Origin: Agriotes lineatus
Taxonomy: Eukaryota; Arthropoda; Insecta; Coleoptera; Elateridae
Assembly (NCBI GenBank): GCA_940337035.1
Contig: OW679202.1
Coordinates: 51,167,763 to 51,231,762, forward strand
Reading direction: 5' to 3'
Length of the DNA: 64,000 nt
In this document: in pieces, positions 11,642 to 22,410 of the stretch
How positions within the stretch are numbered: the first letter of the stretch is position 1
Layout: every line of letters starts with the position of its first letter
Notes under the pieces: model-generated
Seen by the model: only the letters and a program-made list of their open reading frames with translations
What the model was told of the DNA's origin: nothing
The model's database searches: none
Program-made: the position numbers and the translations under genes

Positions 11642-12354
11642 TATATCTACCTGGCATGCAATCGACAAAATTTCATACCAATACGTACAGGGTGAGCAAC
11701 TTAAAAAATAAAATTTCGTTTATTGTTGCTTTCATGTAGAAATTAATAAAAGTAATAATTTGTACAGAGCGCAGGATTTATTCTTGCCAAAACTGATACA
11801 CGATAATTGTTGTATGAGACAAAAAGGAGCAACGAATAAGCGCGTTATGTTAAATATAGCTGCATTGAAGGAATTCGACGCGTCGCGGTGGCTCATAAAG
11901 CGAATGCCCGCTTAATCCGTGAACTACCACCAAACAATGAAACGAATGCGCCGGCTCCTTCGCATGCGTTGAATTTCCCATTACCGGTAATATTCTTTAT
12001 TCTTGCTTTAACTGAGATACAGATGAAAGTAACAATTAGCACATAGTTCAGGCTTTACGAATTTTGAGCCCGACAGATACAGCGTAAATGCCGTAAAGCA
12101 GAAAAATGTGTCAACTAAAAATGGGTCCTATTTAAGGCAGCGCAGACTCAAGAAGACTTCGTAGCGCATGTAGGGATAGCCCCGTTCCCTTGCAAGATTT
12201 CGCTAAACGTTGGAATCGTATACGTAGCCGCCTGCCCTTTGAATTCGATCACCGGTGATGTTTTTTATTTAAAAATATATGTAATTTATTAGAAACGTGA
12301 AGATATTTTTACCACCAGCTTAATTTGATTTTTAAAATTATCTAGTGTCACAAC
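11642..12354. other. No gene; GC-richer stretch with two similar CCGGT blocks
   Basis: A TACAGGGTGAGCAACTT sequence at about 11686 resembles a MITE end, but no partner was found. 11860-12260 is less AT-rich; blocks near 11975 (TTACCGGTAATATTCTTTATT-like) and 12250 (CACCGGTGATGTTTTTTATT-like) resemble each other, suggesting an old duplication. No coding sequence recognised. Confidence 0.35.
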
Positions 12355-12640
12355 GTTCACTTACGAGGGAAGTTCTGAGTAAATCCCTTTACAGATTTTT
12401 TGGATAGTGGAAACTCTTTTATTTGCTTTCTGATCTTTCTGAACGCCGTTTCAGATATGTAAGTACTATCCATTTTTCTACGTCGCATTCTTTCTTTTTC
12501 GTTTCCGTTAATGATATCCAGTTTTATCTTTCTCACCCCCGTTATTACTTCTTCAGTTTTTCTTCCCAGCCCTAGTACGTTTTGCGTCTCTACATTCATA
12601 TTCCGTTTCCAGATCTCCCCGGCTTATTCATATCGAACTT
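12355..12640 (-). pseudogene. LINE endonuclease N-terminal fragment
   Basis: An 80-codon ORF starting at 12599 reads LGRKTEEVITGVRKIKLDI followed by a decayed segment with ERMRRRKMDS and YI. A strongly basic 'xxR..EVxxExxKxxLDI' opening followed by an E-containing block matches the first part of the apurinic-type endonuclease domain of LINE ORF2. The catalytic glutamate region is not intact and no reverse transcriptase follows, so this is a truncated remnant. Confidence 0.5.
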
Positions 12641-12690
12641 TCTAGCGAATACACTTTCTTACGGAACTAGGGTGCTGTTCTAAAGGCTCA

Positions 12691-13007
12691 TCTCTCAACC
12701 TAGGAATCAGGTATTTTTATTTCGGGATGTTCATTCCGTATATAAGTTGTTGTCTTCAACTTGAGGGCTATATGTGACCTTAACAGGGAGTTAGATGGCA
12801 AATTAAGGAAATCTGGATGGGAGGATACATAGAAATACTACATGCAGGGGGTATCCGATTGCCTATTTTATTCTTCATCCACAACACAGACGGCTTTAAG
12901 TAACTGTAAAACCAATACTACAGACCTTAACAGAATTTACTTTTAAACACACTTATTGATACATTTGACGTGTATTTTGTCAAAATTATGTAATATATAA
13001 AAAAATA
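12691..13007 (+). repeat. Dispersed repeat M, copy 1
   Basis: About 315 bases shared in the same orientation with 21791-22101, including CTTGAGGGCTATATGTGAC, GAAATCTGGATGG and CTTATTGATRCATTT. It has no coding potential and no visible terminal repeats. Copy 2 is flanked by a pair of direct repeats that are absent here, so M is an independent unit. Confidence 0.75.
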
Positions 13008-14284
13008 AATTATAGTTTAAATTTTCTTATTGCAGAGGCATCTTCTAAATATAGAATTTATTTTATCTACTTTGCGTTTATACTGAGGCTATTACGATAC
13101 TCGTTTGCGTATTGTAATAGATAAACAGTGATGCTATAATAAAAATACTAAAAACGTTTCAACGTTGACAACCATAGGTACTTCGCTCCTGTACATATCG
13201 AACTGTCAATAGTCGCCTTTATTGCACCGCACAAATGTTGCCAACTGCCTCGAAATTCCCTAGATTTTGGAATTTATTTTTGTTTTGTTTAAAAAAGTGC
13301 AAAGCAGATAAAATAATATCTTCACTTACTCCTTAAGGGTACTCCTCGCTGAGCCAGTCGGCGTCGTAGCCTGAACCCGTGCGTGCTACCAAATGCTTCT
13401 TATAAAACTCGTATCATAATATACTATTTTCCAGAATAAACTATCTTAGTCATGCATATGTGTTGTAGTTATGGTCAACAATTGATATACATGTGATAAT
13501 CTAAAGCCTTTTAATTTAATAATCGTTCTGAATTGAAAAAATTGGAAATTGCAGTATCAATATGGCTAATTGAATGGGGTGTATATGATGTCCTAATCGA
13601 GCGATTAATCAGTTTGCACTGTGTGTAAGCTCTGGCAACAAGCATTCAGCACACGTTAGGAGACTGAATTACACATTTATAAATTCATCAGGCGGCACTG
13701 TTCATAAAGCAGTTACCCCGTGTCCCGTAGCTTATTGACTCTCTCAAATGTGGTACAACATTGAGCGCTTGCTAAATAAAACTATAAACTATTCTACACC
13801 GTGTGCAGGCAAATATAGTTTTAGACGATACACACGATGCATAAAATGCACGATCATGGTGCTTCGATACTTCACTGACGCTTTGTTCTAACACGTTTTT
13901 TAACTTTATATTAAAAATTCTTCTAAGTTAGATTGTAACGAGGTGATCGGGCTTTGCAATAGAAGGAGACCATTTTGAGGTGCATTCTTCAAGCAAACAG
14001 TTAAGTTACTGATTGCGTTACTGAGTATGTATACGGGATATATGGTCAATTCCATTTATAATCTTCTTGGTTCAGATATTTAATTTATTAAAAAAAAGAC
14101 GCGAGGAGCAGTAAATTATATTCGTTTGGACTTCAACGCACAGCTTAGATGAATCTTTAACACTTATAGCAAAAGAAAATTAAGTATCACATTCTGGTAT
14201 GCCATAGAACAAACGCATACAAAAAATTAGATGACAAATAAAATGTGATAAAAATTCATCTTTAAATTAGAAATCCTGCATAAG
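13008..14284. other. AT-rich, no recognised gene
   Basis: Mostly AT-rich single-copy-looking DNA with a small GC-richer patch at 13330-13400. No ORF, motif or repeat recognised. Confidence 0.4.
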
Positions 14285-14520
14285 GGTACACGGGAAAGTA
14301 CTACTGTCGATAAGTCTCGACAGTTAAGCAACGTTAGTTGCGTTCGCTACTCGTTTCAGTGACAGACTACTAGGGGATAGTTAGATCGCAAGCAGGAGTG
14401 CTTCAAAAGGCATGTTAATCCGTAGGTCCCGATTGGCATTTTGGTGGCAGTCGTCAAGACCTGAAAGCTGTGGCACCATATCTCCTCTTATACGCCGTAC
14501 GTTATTATTATTATATTATT
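14285..14520 (+). mobile_element. SINE with 5S-rRNA-like head
   Basis: The block AGTTAAGCAACGTTAGTTGCG with following CTACTCG and CAGTGAC at about 14330-14375 follows the order and spacing of the internal promoter of 5S rRNA genes (AGTTAAGC...TACT...GTGAC). A body about 100 bases long follows (GTCCCGATTGGCATTTTGG, GTCGTCAAGACC) and the copy ends in a TTATTATTATTATATTATTA tail at 14502-14521. Head, body and short-repeat tail fit a 5S-derived SINE (SINE3 class). It has many substitutions and is not a functional 5S gene. Confidence 0.55.
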
Positions 14521-15050
14521 ATGCATTAGGTGAAGAACAGATTTAAAAAAAGTTAGCACGTCAGGTTTACATAAACTAGTGGTAAAGAAGAAATAGGATT
14601 ATAAAGACATAGACCGGTTATACGCAACGACGACTGTCGTTCAATAGCATGTATCTATACAATATGGATATTATGTAATTCGACTTCATTTATTTATATT
14701 ACGCAATAATAACGCTGATAATAAATAGTTTATATATAAAAAAGCAAAAATTGAATGCGAAGAAAACAGAAGCAATACATTTAACAGCAAGGATTGGAAT
14801 GATGACCGTGCTTCTGGAAACTGAAAAAAGAGGTAATTAGATGAGGAATCGTGGATTAAGTGACACACACTGCAAAAATGAAGATAGAATTTTCAGTAGA
14901 TCAGTTTCATAGTAAGAATGTAAATGATGTATATGAAGAGACCAATACACAATCCAATATTTAAGTAATTTCAATTATTTATTTTACCTTCGCGGTTTAT
15001 GTATGCCACCGAGATACATAAAGAAAGAAGACAGCGAGTCTGAAGATTTT
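14521..15050. other. AT-rich, no recognised gene
   Basis: A minus-strand 60-codon ORF (14686-14868) is pyrimidine-rich and matches nothing. No other signal. Confidence 0.35.
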
Positions 15051-15071
15051 ATAATGTCAATTTGACATTAT
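15051..15071. repeat. 21-bp near-perfect palindrome
   Basis: ATAATGTCAA followed by TTTGACATTAT forms a nearly perfect inverted repeat with no loop to speak of. It could be a cruciform or protein-binding site, or chance in AT-rich DNA. Confidence 0.5.
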
Positions 15072-15257
15072 GTTATTTTAACTGTAAGAAATATGAAAAC
15101 GTTTTGGGTGAGTAATATTTTGGACAGACGGCGGTCATATACCATAGAAAGAATGGAATGACAGTTGAGCTCAAGCGCAATTAAAGCTTAGGAAGATTCT
15201 CTTACCAACGTTGAATTTTCATATAGGAAAGGTATACTGTGAAACAAATACAATATA

Positions 15258-15505
15258 TTTCTTCTTCTTCCTCTTAATATAGACTGAGAGCCTTCCACAT
15301 ACCGAGTGCCGTTTTATAAGCTATCTCAAACCGCGGCCGGCGTAGGTGGTTAGACTAACCTCTTGAATTAAGGAAGAATGCTCTCACAGAGGTCCAGACC
15401 ATCAAAAGTGTTCGTAGGATAGCCGGAGAGCGTTTGATGTTACCAATGTCCAGGTGTGGTGCTCAAACCCACTACCTGCCGACTGCTAGCGCAAGCACTT
15501 ATTAT
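15258..15505 (-). mobile_element. tRNA-derived SINE
   Basis: On the minus strand, GCGCTAGCAGTCGG (15479-15492) and GGGTTTGAGCAC (15459-15470) stand in the positions of the A and B boxes of an RNA polymerase III promoter. A body of about 180 bases follows and the copy ends in a (GAA)n tail, seen on the plus strand as TTTCTTCTTCTTCC at 15258. The head-body-tail order is that of a tRNA-related SINE. The B box departs from the consensus, so it is probably inactive. Confidence 0.6.
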
Positions 15506-15570
15506 ATACTTAATTATTGAACATGCATGCAATAATGTATTAAAGGCCGAAACTGCCACTTTTGCCGATT

Positions 15571-15831
15571 CTATCGTAGGTTCGGACACTTCGAACGCCG
15601 TTGTTTCTTTCGAGTTATCTGAACAGTTCTAACAGCCTTTGGACTCACGAGTGACTTCTTTTTCAAAATTTCCCGTGCGCAGTTTTGAGATGGGGGATAG
15701 CGTCCGGCTTCTATAATATCATTTTCTCTCTTGATAAGTTCTACTTTGACTTCTGAAGCTACACGACGTGTTTGTGCGTGGTTTTCTATAAACCCCAGGA
15801 AACCGTCGATTATGTGGCAGATTCGGTCTGT
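15571..15831 (-). CDS. Unassigned 86-codon open frame
   Basis: An open frame without an early ATG, bounded by TAA upstream (15832-15834) and TAG at its end. The product reads TDRICHIIDGFLGFIENHAQ at the start, then a charged, helix-prone middle (VKVELIKRENDIIEAG) and a basic C-terminus rich in K and R. The adjacent overlapping frame (15719-15940) is also open, so one frameshift would extend it. Base composition is less AT-rich than around it, and it looks coding-like. I do not recognise the family. It may be an exon, an old transposon protein or an integrated foreign sequence. Confidence 0.3.
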   Translation of the reverse strand, partial: TDRICHIIDGFLGFIENHAQTRRVASEVKVELIKRENDIIEAGRYPPSQNCAREILKKKSLVSPKAVRTVQITRKKQRRSKCPNLR

Positions 15832-15834
15832 TTA

Positions 15835-16559
15835 GTTCGGCGCCTCGCTGTTCCCGTCTCCAAGATACGGTAGCTTCCGATCTGGGGAAGGATGTGATTA
15901 TATGTATTCCCACGTAGGCTAACGTTTTCTTTTTAAACATTTTTTTGTTCTATTTCTTTCTTACTGTAACTTGCGGATGCGGGAAGTAACAGTACACCGT
16001 CAGACGAAGAATTTGACGTTACTAAAGTCAGTCTTTCGATTATTCTAATTTTCTAGGTGCCTAGCAACACACCTCACGCTTATCTATATGAGGGAAATTT
16101 ATGATTTGCCAGATTGCGTCTGTAGCGGAGCCTATAGACTAGTGGATGTTCATAGTTAATTGTGTGCGTGCAGTTAAGAAATATCTTTAACGTTAAATTT
16201 GATTAGTGTTCGTCGCGTGAAGAATATGCGAAAATTTTTCTAAACGTCGTTCTGCAGTTTTCTCAAACAGCATGCATTCCATCTTATCACAGCGTGAGCA
16301 TCTCGAGCACCAAATACACTACGGCTATGGAACCGATTGTACCCTTTGCGTAATGGGACACGACAATTGCAAAAGCAATAAGCGGTCGGTCATGCTACTC
16401 GAACAACAATGGACGGTATACACGAGACGCGAAAGTAAAATGAATTCCTCGTCGAGGCGAAAGTGAGATCAACCCTTTTGGCTACAATAGAGACCGTGAT
16501 AGTCCGTGTCCAGCTGACAATACCTATTGTACTTGAAGAGTATCCCGAGATTAAGGAAT
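15835..16559. other. No recognised gene
   Basis: Mixed composition. A plus-strand 64-codon ORF at 16272-16466 and a minus-strand 75-codon ORF at 16390-16617 overlap and match nothing known to me. Confidence 0.3.
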
Positions 16560-17062
16560 CCTTTTTATTTGCATAAGGAACCAGTATATAAGGGCAGATG
16601 GTCTGGCGTTTCAACATTGCGTCTCTACTTTCGGCTTAAGTTACTTTAACCAAGACGAGGGCTCTGGTCAGTTCCCAAGCTTGACACGCCAAATTAATAA
16701 ACATTTGCGTCTTGACAGCTGGTCTGCTCACTTTGAATTTTCTGGAGGCTTTTGGTCAGTTTCTATAGCCCATTTGTCGCGTTAGATTTCGGCGCCTGTT
16801 ATTATATAATTCTCTATTTCAATGTCTACATAGTAACGTATTTGTAGGTGTTTGTATTTTGTGTTCTAATGTAAATAAAAAGAGTGTTATTGTTTTCCAC
16901 AATTGGTTATACCTTATTGAACCAATTTAATATCAAGTTGGTGAACCCGAGTATAACATCATAACATTTCCTAAAATGCTAACCACTTTTCGTCCTTCGG
17001 AAATTACCCAAGGCGAATCTAAAGTGTTCAATTTTGTAGACGGAAAACGATTAATAGTCTGA
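16560..17062 (+). mobile_element. Candidate LTR 3' portion, primer site and leader ORF
   Basis: A TATATAA box at 16585-16591 is followed by a plausible transcription start region, AATAAA at about 16697 and AATAAAA at about 16875. TTGGTGAACCCGAG at 16938-16951 resembles the TTGGTGACCC-type primer site of insect LTR retrotransposons. A 28-codon ORF starts 25 bases later (16976-17062; MLTTFRPSEITQGESK). This is the order promoter, poly(A) signal, LTR end, primer site, gag start. No opposite LTR or pol coding was found, so the assignment is tentative. Confidence 0.35.
16585..16591 (+). promoter_or_regulatory. TATA-box-like sequence
   Basis: TATATAA in CCAGTATATAAGGGCAG, followed about 30 bases downstream by a TCAACATTGCG region that could be a start site. 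It would serve the putative LTR. Confidence 0.3.
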
Positions 17063-17539
17063 AAGAAAATATTTTGCATTTAGTACTTTTCCACCTTTTC
17101 CCGTTTTATATCCTGTATTGATGGTTCAGTGACGTCTTGAAACTTAATTTCGTTCCTTTTAAACACTGGCTTTTCCGGTCCATTGCATTTCATGTCTTGC
17201 ACTACGTTTTATATTTAAATTTAGGCGTGTTTGCTTGCGGTATGGATGACGTAATTTGGCTTATCTTATTTTATTTACACTTTGCCTCCAAAGCGGCGGC
17301 CCGTTTCATTTGCTGGGGATTTAGTATTCCGCAGCTATCACGTAACGCTGGTACTTTCCATATGTGTTAAACAGAGAATCAAGCGAGTAACGCAGCCGCG
17401 CGTTTCTGTGGCTTCAGGATTCAACCCGCCGAGTTGAAGGCAAGAGGTGACAGTTTTATTCCGCTGGCGGAGACCTTCGCCTTCGTCGGCCAACATCGAA
17501 ATCATTAATTAAAAATAAATAGGTGTTACCGGTCAAGTC
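17063..17539. other. No recognised gene; GC-richer end
   Basis: A plus-strand 77-codon ORF (17137-17370) is hydrophobic but matches nothing I know. 17360-17490 is GC-richer. Confidence 0.3.
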
Positions 17540-17878
17540 TTAGTAATTTAAGTGACGTTTTGGTAGTTTAGATGACAAATCTCGTAGCGTGGAGATGGCA
17601 TCTCCAGTCATCGTCTTGGGAGGATCTTTAATTGGAAACCCCTTCTGTGCTAATTCGTTTGTGATGAAGCTACGTGTACCGTACCGTAACCCTTGCCTAT
17701 CGTAAGTTACTCGTCGTTCATCCATATAATACCGTCCAGACCCACTTGACGAACCATACCTTATGCAGTTTCCCGCAGTTCCTTCAAGATTTTTAAAGGC
17801 AGTCGTTTGAACCCGACCTGCAGTTGCGTTGGACATTATCATCATAGCAGCTGAATCCCTCAAATGGTATTGTGTCAT
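17540..17878 (-). CDS. Unassigned 112-aa ORF
   Basis: This ATG-initiated ORF is the longest in the window that I cannot assign to a transposon. The start context is ACAATGA. The product opens MTQYHLRDSAAMMIMSNATA, has a Gly/Ser/Tyr-rich centre (YGSSSGSGRYYMDERR) and a C-terminus with FPIKDPPKTMTGDAIS and LPKRHLNY. No signal peptide, membrane segment or catalytic motif is obvious. It is less AT-rich than its flanks and lies between two other minus-strand coding-like frames. It may be a gene, an exon or an integrated foreign sequence; chance cannot be excluded at this length. Confidence 0.35.
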   Translation of the reverse strand: MTQYHLRDSAAMMIMSNATAGRVQTTAFKNLEGTAGNCIRYGSSSGSGRYYMDERRVTYDRQGLRYGTRSFITNELAQKGFPIKDPPKTMTGDAISTLRDLSSKLPKRHLNY

Positions 17879-18706
17879 ATTGTAATGTTAACGAGCTCAC
17901 AATATGCAGTGAAGTAATGTCTGAAGTGTCGCCATTTCGCGTAGCGCTGTTGATAATTTAAAATTAAGATTTTGAATAGAAATTACCGCCATTAAGTCAT
18001 TTTGAGCATCCACCGTCAAGCTTTAATGTTTGTATTTAGGTTAACGCTGTGAGATTCAAGTTTACCGTCTTTGAGTCAGTTCTATTATTTGTCGTCAAGT
18101 TTACCGTCTGTGTTTAGCTTAAACGTTGCGCAATTAACTTCACTAACCTTTATCACATATTTCATCTGATGTTCCATTGTTCTTATATATTTGTTTCTAC
18201 GTTCGTATAGTTTATTTTCAATTAGTTGTGCTCTTCTTTAGTAGATTTTAGATGTTTGCATGTGCAATTTTGTGTATTTTTCCTCTGTAAAGGTATTCAG
18301 TCAGCTGTAAGCAAATGCGAGTAAGTCCAGCAGAGCTGTTCGTTGGATCGTCGTTCCAGCACTGCCAAGGTGAATCGGGAAGGTCGGGCCGTTGCTTCCA
18401 CTATCACAATGAGCCCACATGCGTTTTTCCCGATTTAATTAGTAAAGTCGTAGCACCTGGCGTTTAACACCTTTAGTGATCATCATCTCACCCTAATCGG
18501 TATTGGTTGTAGGGAACCGTCGCTCTCCCTGATGTCTGAGCCCGAAAAATTAGCCTGTTACAGGGTAATTAAGGTACAGTTAGGGTGAGCTCTGTAATTC
18601 TTTCATTAATGTGTCGTAACGTCCATTTCGTAGTGTCACAAGTCGTTTCCGGATTTAACCTTACTGTATGTGGATGATTAATTGTTACCCACCGATTTTC
18701 ATTTGC
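17879..18706. other. No recognised gene
   Basis: Moderately GC-rich DNA between two minus-strand ORFs. Short open frames exist on the minus strand around 18300-18560, but no motif is recognised. Confidence 0.3.
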
Positions 18707-18922
18707 TCATTTTATAAACTGTTCGCTTTCAAGCATTTTCATTTGTAATAAGAACAGTAAACGGGTTAATTTAACACTCTCACATGCGTTATTCGGCGAT
18801 GTTGGCAACGATTGTCTGTCCTCTCTTTTATATGAAAGCGTTGCTTTCGAGGATGCGTTTGCGATGACCATATCCGCGAGTCCACTTAATCTAATTTTTG
18901 CTTGAATACTAATATTTTCCAT
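18707..18922 (-). CDS. Unassigned 71-aa ORF
   Basis: ATG-initiated ORF opening MENISIQAKIRLSGLADMVI, with a charged middle and a leucine-rich end (LTRLLFLLQMKMLESEQF). Codon content looks coding-like against the AT-rich surroundings. It is on the same strand as the ORFs at 17540-17878 and 15571-15831, about 830 bases upstream of the former. Function unknown, and at this length chance is a real alternative. Confidence 0.25.
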   Translation of the reverse strand: MENISIQAKIRLSGLADMVIANASSKATLSYKREDRQSLPTSPNNACESVKLTRLLFLLQMKMLESEQFIK

Positions 18923-21410
18923 TCATGGCTTTTATTACTTTTCTAGGTCGGTACCGTACGTACTGTTGTTGCTTAACACTAATCGTCGTTGTTTATTTTC
19001 TTTGGGTATTTGTTATCTTCTAAGTTGCAGCTGATCTACTCTGTGTGGTTCGGCGGAGCGTATTATACGAAGTTGTTAAACCTGGTGCCGTTATCTGTTA
19101 GGTCACTATTGTTCATAACAATTAGGTAAATATATTACATATGATTTATTCTTTATGATCTTAACGTCTCTCCGAAATTCTGTTTGAGCTAGTTGTTTAG
19201 AATTCTAAAAGTTATTATGTTTTATCGAGCAGTTTCGTTAGTATAATATTTTACCTAAAACTTCTGTAAAAAAATATTAAATTAATATTCTGCAGCTGCA
19301 GGTTTTATTTAGGAAGCAAATAGTTGCTAATCTACTTCTATGACACTTGGACCGTTTGCAGTGGCAACATTATTTCGTACTTTTGTATTGTAATTGTGTG
19401 GGTTTGAACATCGTAGTGAGGACATCGAAAATGTATATTACTTTGGATAATTTAATAGCTCGATATGAAATGGAAGTTTTTCATTATCATACAGAATTCC
19501 TAAATACATAATTTCGAATTAAGTGCGTTGTCTCCAGATAACTTGAAATTGCAAAACTAAAGCAATTATGATTTTCCAGTAAAAGGATGTAATTTCCGTA
19601 ATACAGAGCAGGGAAAAGCCTTATTTCTTGTTGGTTTATATTTAGCGCAACTTGTTTTTAGTCATGCACAATATTGTGTACGGTAATGTCTCGAGCACAT
19701 TCGTTTGAACTTTTAAAACTTGAAATGATCTCGAAAGATTGTAGAACCATAAACGAGAAGATACTGTAATATCCTGTAAAAGCATTTTCGATCGTATACG
19801 GTCCTTTGAAGTTTTAATTACTCATATAGGGCTAACTACTAATTATATTGAATAATTTGAACTGCACTGCTCATGAGCGGTGGGATGTGACAAATATAAA
19901 TATTTCCGATTTTCACTAAACAATAAATATTTTAACTACATCTCAACTTAATATAATGGTTAATCACTTATCTAGCTTCATTTTCTTTCATTTAAGTGAC
20001 ATTTGACTGTGTTAACCATAACGAGGCAGAAAATTAGTGTCTTGTAATTTCGTACGCAAAACTGATTAATTGAATCCTTAAGATTTCATCTGGATAAAGT
20101 CAAGCCGTCCTTATTTACATATCTGCAGATAAGTGATGCAAAATTTAAGGAAAAATAGACAAAATAGAAATGGGTTTCCAATATACTCAAACGTATAATA
20201 TAGTGCCGTGCTACATGAGAGGTCTATTATATGTTTCCCCTTGGTGTAACTTGTACTATCATTAGCTAAAATCCTCCTATAGACTTATGCACAGCAGCAC
20301 TAAAATTTTAGTAGAGATAATTAGAGATAAGTTGCTTGTCGTCCCGACGCCAGGGTCTCGAACAAGAAGCACTAGACCCCTTTGTGCAATAATGGCAATG
20401 TTAGACCGATGCACATTTTGTGTAGGTAGGTCAGAATCAAAGTAAACCGAAAGCCCCATGGGCTCTGACGTGCTCGTTCAAGCGTGGAGAAGCCTGGGAA
20501 ATGGTTTTGCTTTAATAAATGGTGTAGAGGATGGGGGCGGCCGCGTGTTTGTTGAGGTTTACAGTTTTGAACTGTAGCTGCTTTATGATATTTCCATAGT
20601 TAAAAGCCAACAATGAAATGTCAAAACTATACATACCTTAATGAAACTAATATTAGTTCCGAGTTTCTCAAAGCGCAATTATTCAAACCCTTGCAAATTC
20701 ATTCGAGAACGATCGTTTAAAGATGTTGAACTTACCTCAATACACTACGTGGTACTATTTTTTATTGTACATCAAAATTTAGAATTATGCCATTTTAATA
20801 AACTGTAGAAGTTCTAATTTTATAGTCTCAGCAAAAATGTCTACGGCAATATCAACAGATGCAAATATAAAGTAGTTTCTTAGAATCATCAAAGTGTATA
20901 CAATTTCTGTTTATTCAAAACAAGTTATTTTTAAACTTTTCAAGACGGTGATGTTTCATACATCACAGGTTTCAGTTGTATAAAATTATACATAGCGGCC
21001 TATATAAGTGAACGAACCTTAGCTAGACATAATTTATATTTTATTAAAGGCAGGGAAGGAGAAGCGATATTTTGCATATATGTATATACTACCAGTCAAG
21101 CTTTTTCATCCTTACAAAATATATACACAGTTCGAAGCTAATGGAAAAATATGTTACATGTTTTAACTCGTCCACTGTCTGCAGTCTTACACAGACTTAA
21201 AAGGTTGCACTCGGCTAGTCAGTGGGATGGACTGGGCATGGTCTTAAATTGAACACTGGTATTTGCAGGCAATCGTCAAATGGGTAGAGAAAATATGTCC
21301 ATTTTTACTTAGGCTCCATCATGATGATTAATCATTAGCCAATGGCACGGTGGGAAGGTTTTATCATGGATGACCTTGTCCGGCTTCGGAAAATGGCGGT
21401 CTACGAGTGA
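18923..21410. other. AT-rich, no recognised gene
   Basis: About 2.5 kb without a convincing ORF. 20330-20440 contains, on the minus strand, GTTCGAGACC preceded by a weak A-box-like sequence, which could be a decayed SINE head. Nothing else stands out. Confidence 0.4.
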
Positions 21411-21704
21411 GATCGTACTTACATTTTTTCCAGTTTCCCCTGAAATAACCAATCAAGCTTTTCTGAAAACGCGCACTGCATTTAGCTTTACAAGTAGTAA
21501 TCTAATATTACTAGCTGAAACTAGGACCCCGTCATATTACGATTACTTAATTTTATCTACACATTTCATCGCCGCAAGTTACAGTTTAACGAAAAGTAAT
21601 ATTGACGGCAAGTCAGCCATGGTTTCAAATAATGATTAGCACACTCAAACGGGGATCCGCACTAAACTAAAGCCTGTGAAGTGGACGGTTTTTAATTATT
21701 TTCG
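21411..21704 (+). repeat. Direct repeat R, copy 1
   Basis: Matches 22118-22410 closely over about 293 bases in the same orientation; shared blocks include CTGAAAACGCGCACTGCA and TAATCTAATATTACTAGC. The 89-codon ORF inside copy 1 is not conserved in copy 2, so it is not evidence for a gene. R, M and R together form a repeat-middle-repeat unit. Confidence 0.85.
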
Positions 21705-21790
21705 AGGGAGAGCAAGAGAAGTCCTTGTACCATCAAGGAGAATTAAACCTAATCTCACTAGAGCGGAGATTAGGGCGATCAAAATTCTCA

Positions 21791-22101
21791 ACTCTCAACT
21801 TAGAGAATCAGGTATTTTGATTTCGGGGTGTTTATTCCGTAGATAGGTTGTTGTCCATAACTTGAGGGCTATATGTGACAGTAACAGGAAGCTAAATGGC
21901 AAAATTAGAGAAATCTGGATGGAAGGTTACAGAGAAATACGACATGCAGGCGGTTCCCTATAGCCTATGCTATTCCTCATCCGCAACGTAGACAGCCAAA
22001 GTATCTGTAAAACCAATACTTTACCCCATAATGTACTTCTAAAGACACTTATTGATGCATTTCACGTGTATTTGGTCAAAAGAATGTCATATATAAAAAA
22101 A
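21791..22101 (+). repeat. Dispersed repeat M, copy 2
   Basis: Same unit as 12691-13007. Here it sits between the two R repeats, ending about 16 bases before R copy 2. Confidence 0.75.
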
Positions 22102-22117
22102 ACTGTTCTATGCTCGA

Positions 22118-22410
22118 GGTCGTACTTACATTGTTTCCAATTTTTTCGGTAATAACCAATCAAGCATTTCTGAAAACGCGCACTGCATTTAGCTTTACAA
22201 GTAGTAATCTAATATTACTAGCTGAAGGTAGGACCCCGTGATATTACGATTACGGAATTTTATTTGCAAGTGACATCACCGCAAGTTACAGGTTAACGAA
22301 AAGTAATATTGACGGCAAGTTGATCACGGCTTCAAATAATGATTAGCACACTCAAACAGAGATGTGCACAAAACTATAGCCTATGAAGCGGACGGTATTT
22401 AATAATTTTC
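22118..22410 (+). repeat. Direct repeat R, copy 2
   Basis: Second copy of the repeat at 21411-21704. Divergence between copies is low enough for whole 20-base blocks to be identical. The pair could be LTR-like ends of a miniature element or the product of a local duplication. Confidence 0.85.

Noticed and set aside
14320..14420. Functional 5S rRNA gene
   Set aside because: Too many differences outside the promoter-like blocks, and no T-run terminator in place; it is joined to a SINE body.
20330..20440. Possible tRNA gene or SINE on the minus strand
   Set aside because: GTTCGAGACC resembles a B box but no cloverleaf can be drawn and the A box is poor.
21370..21639. 89-codon ORF
   Set aside because: It lies in repeat R and the frame is not kept in the second copy, so it is not coding.
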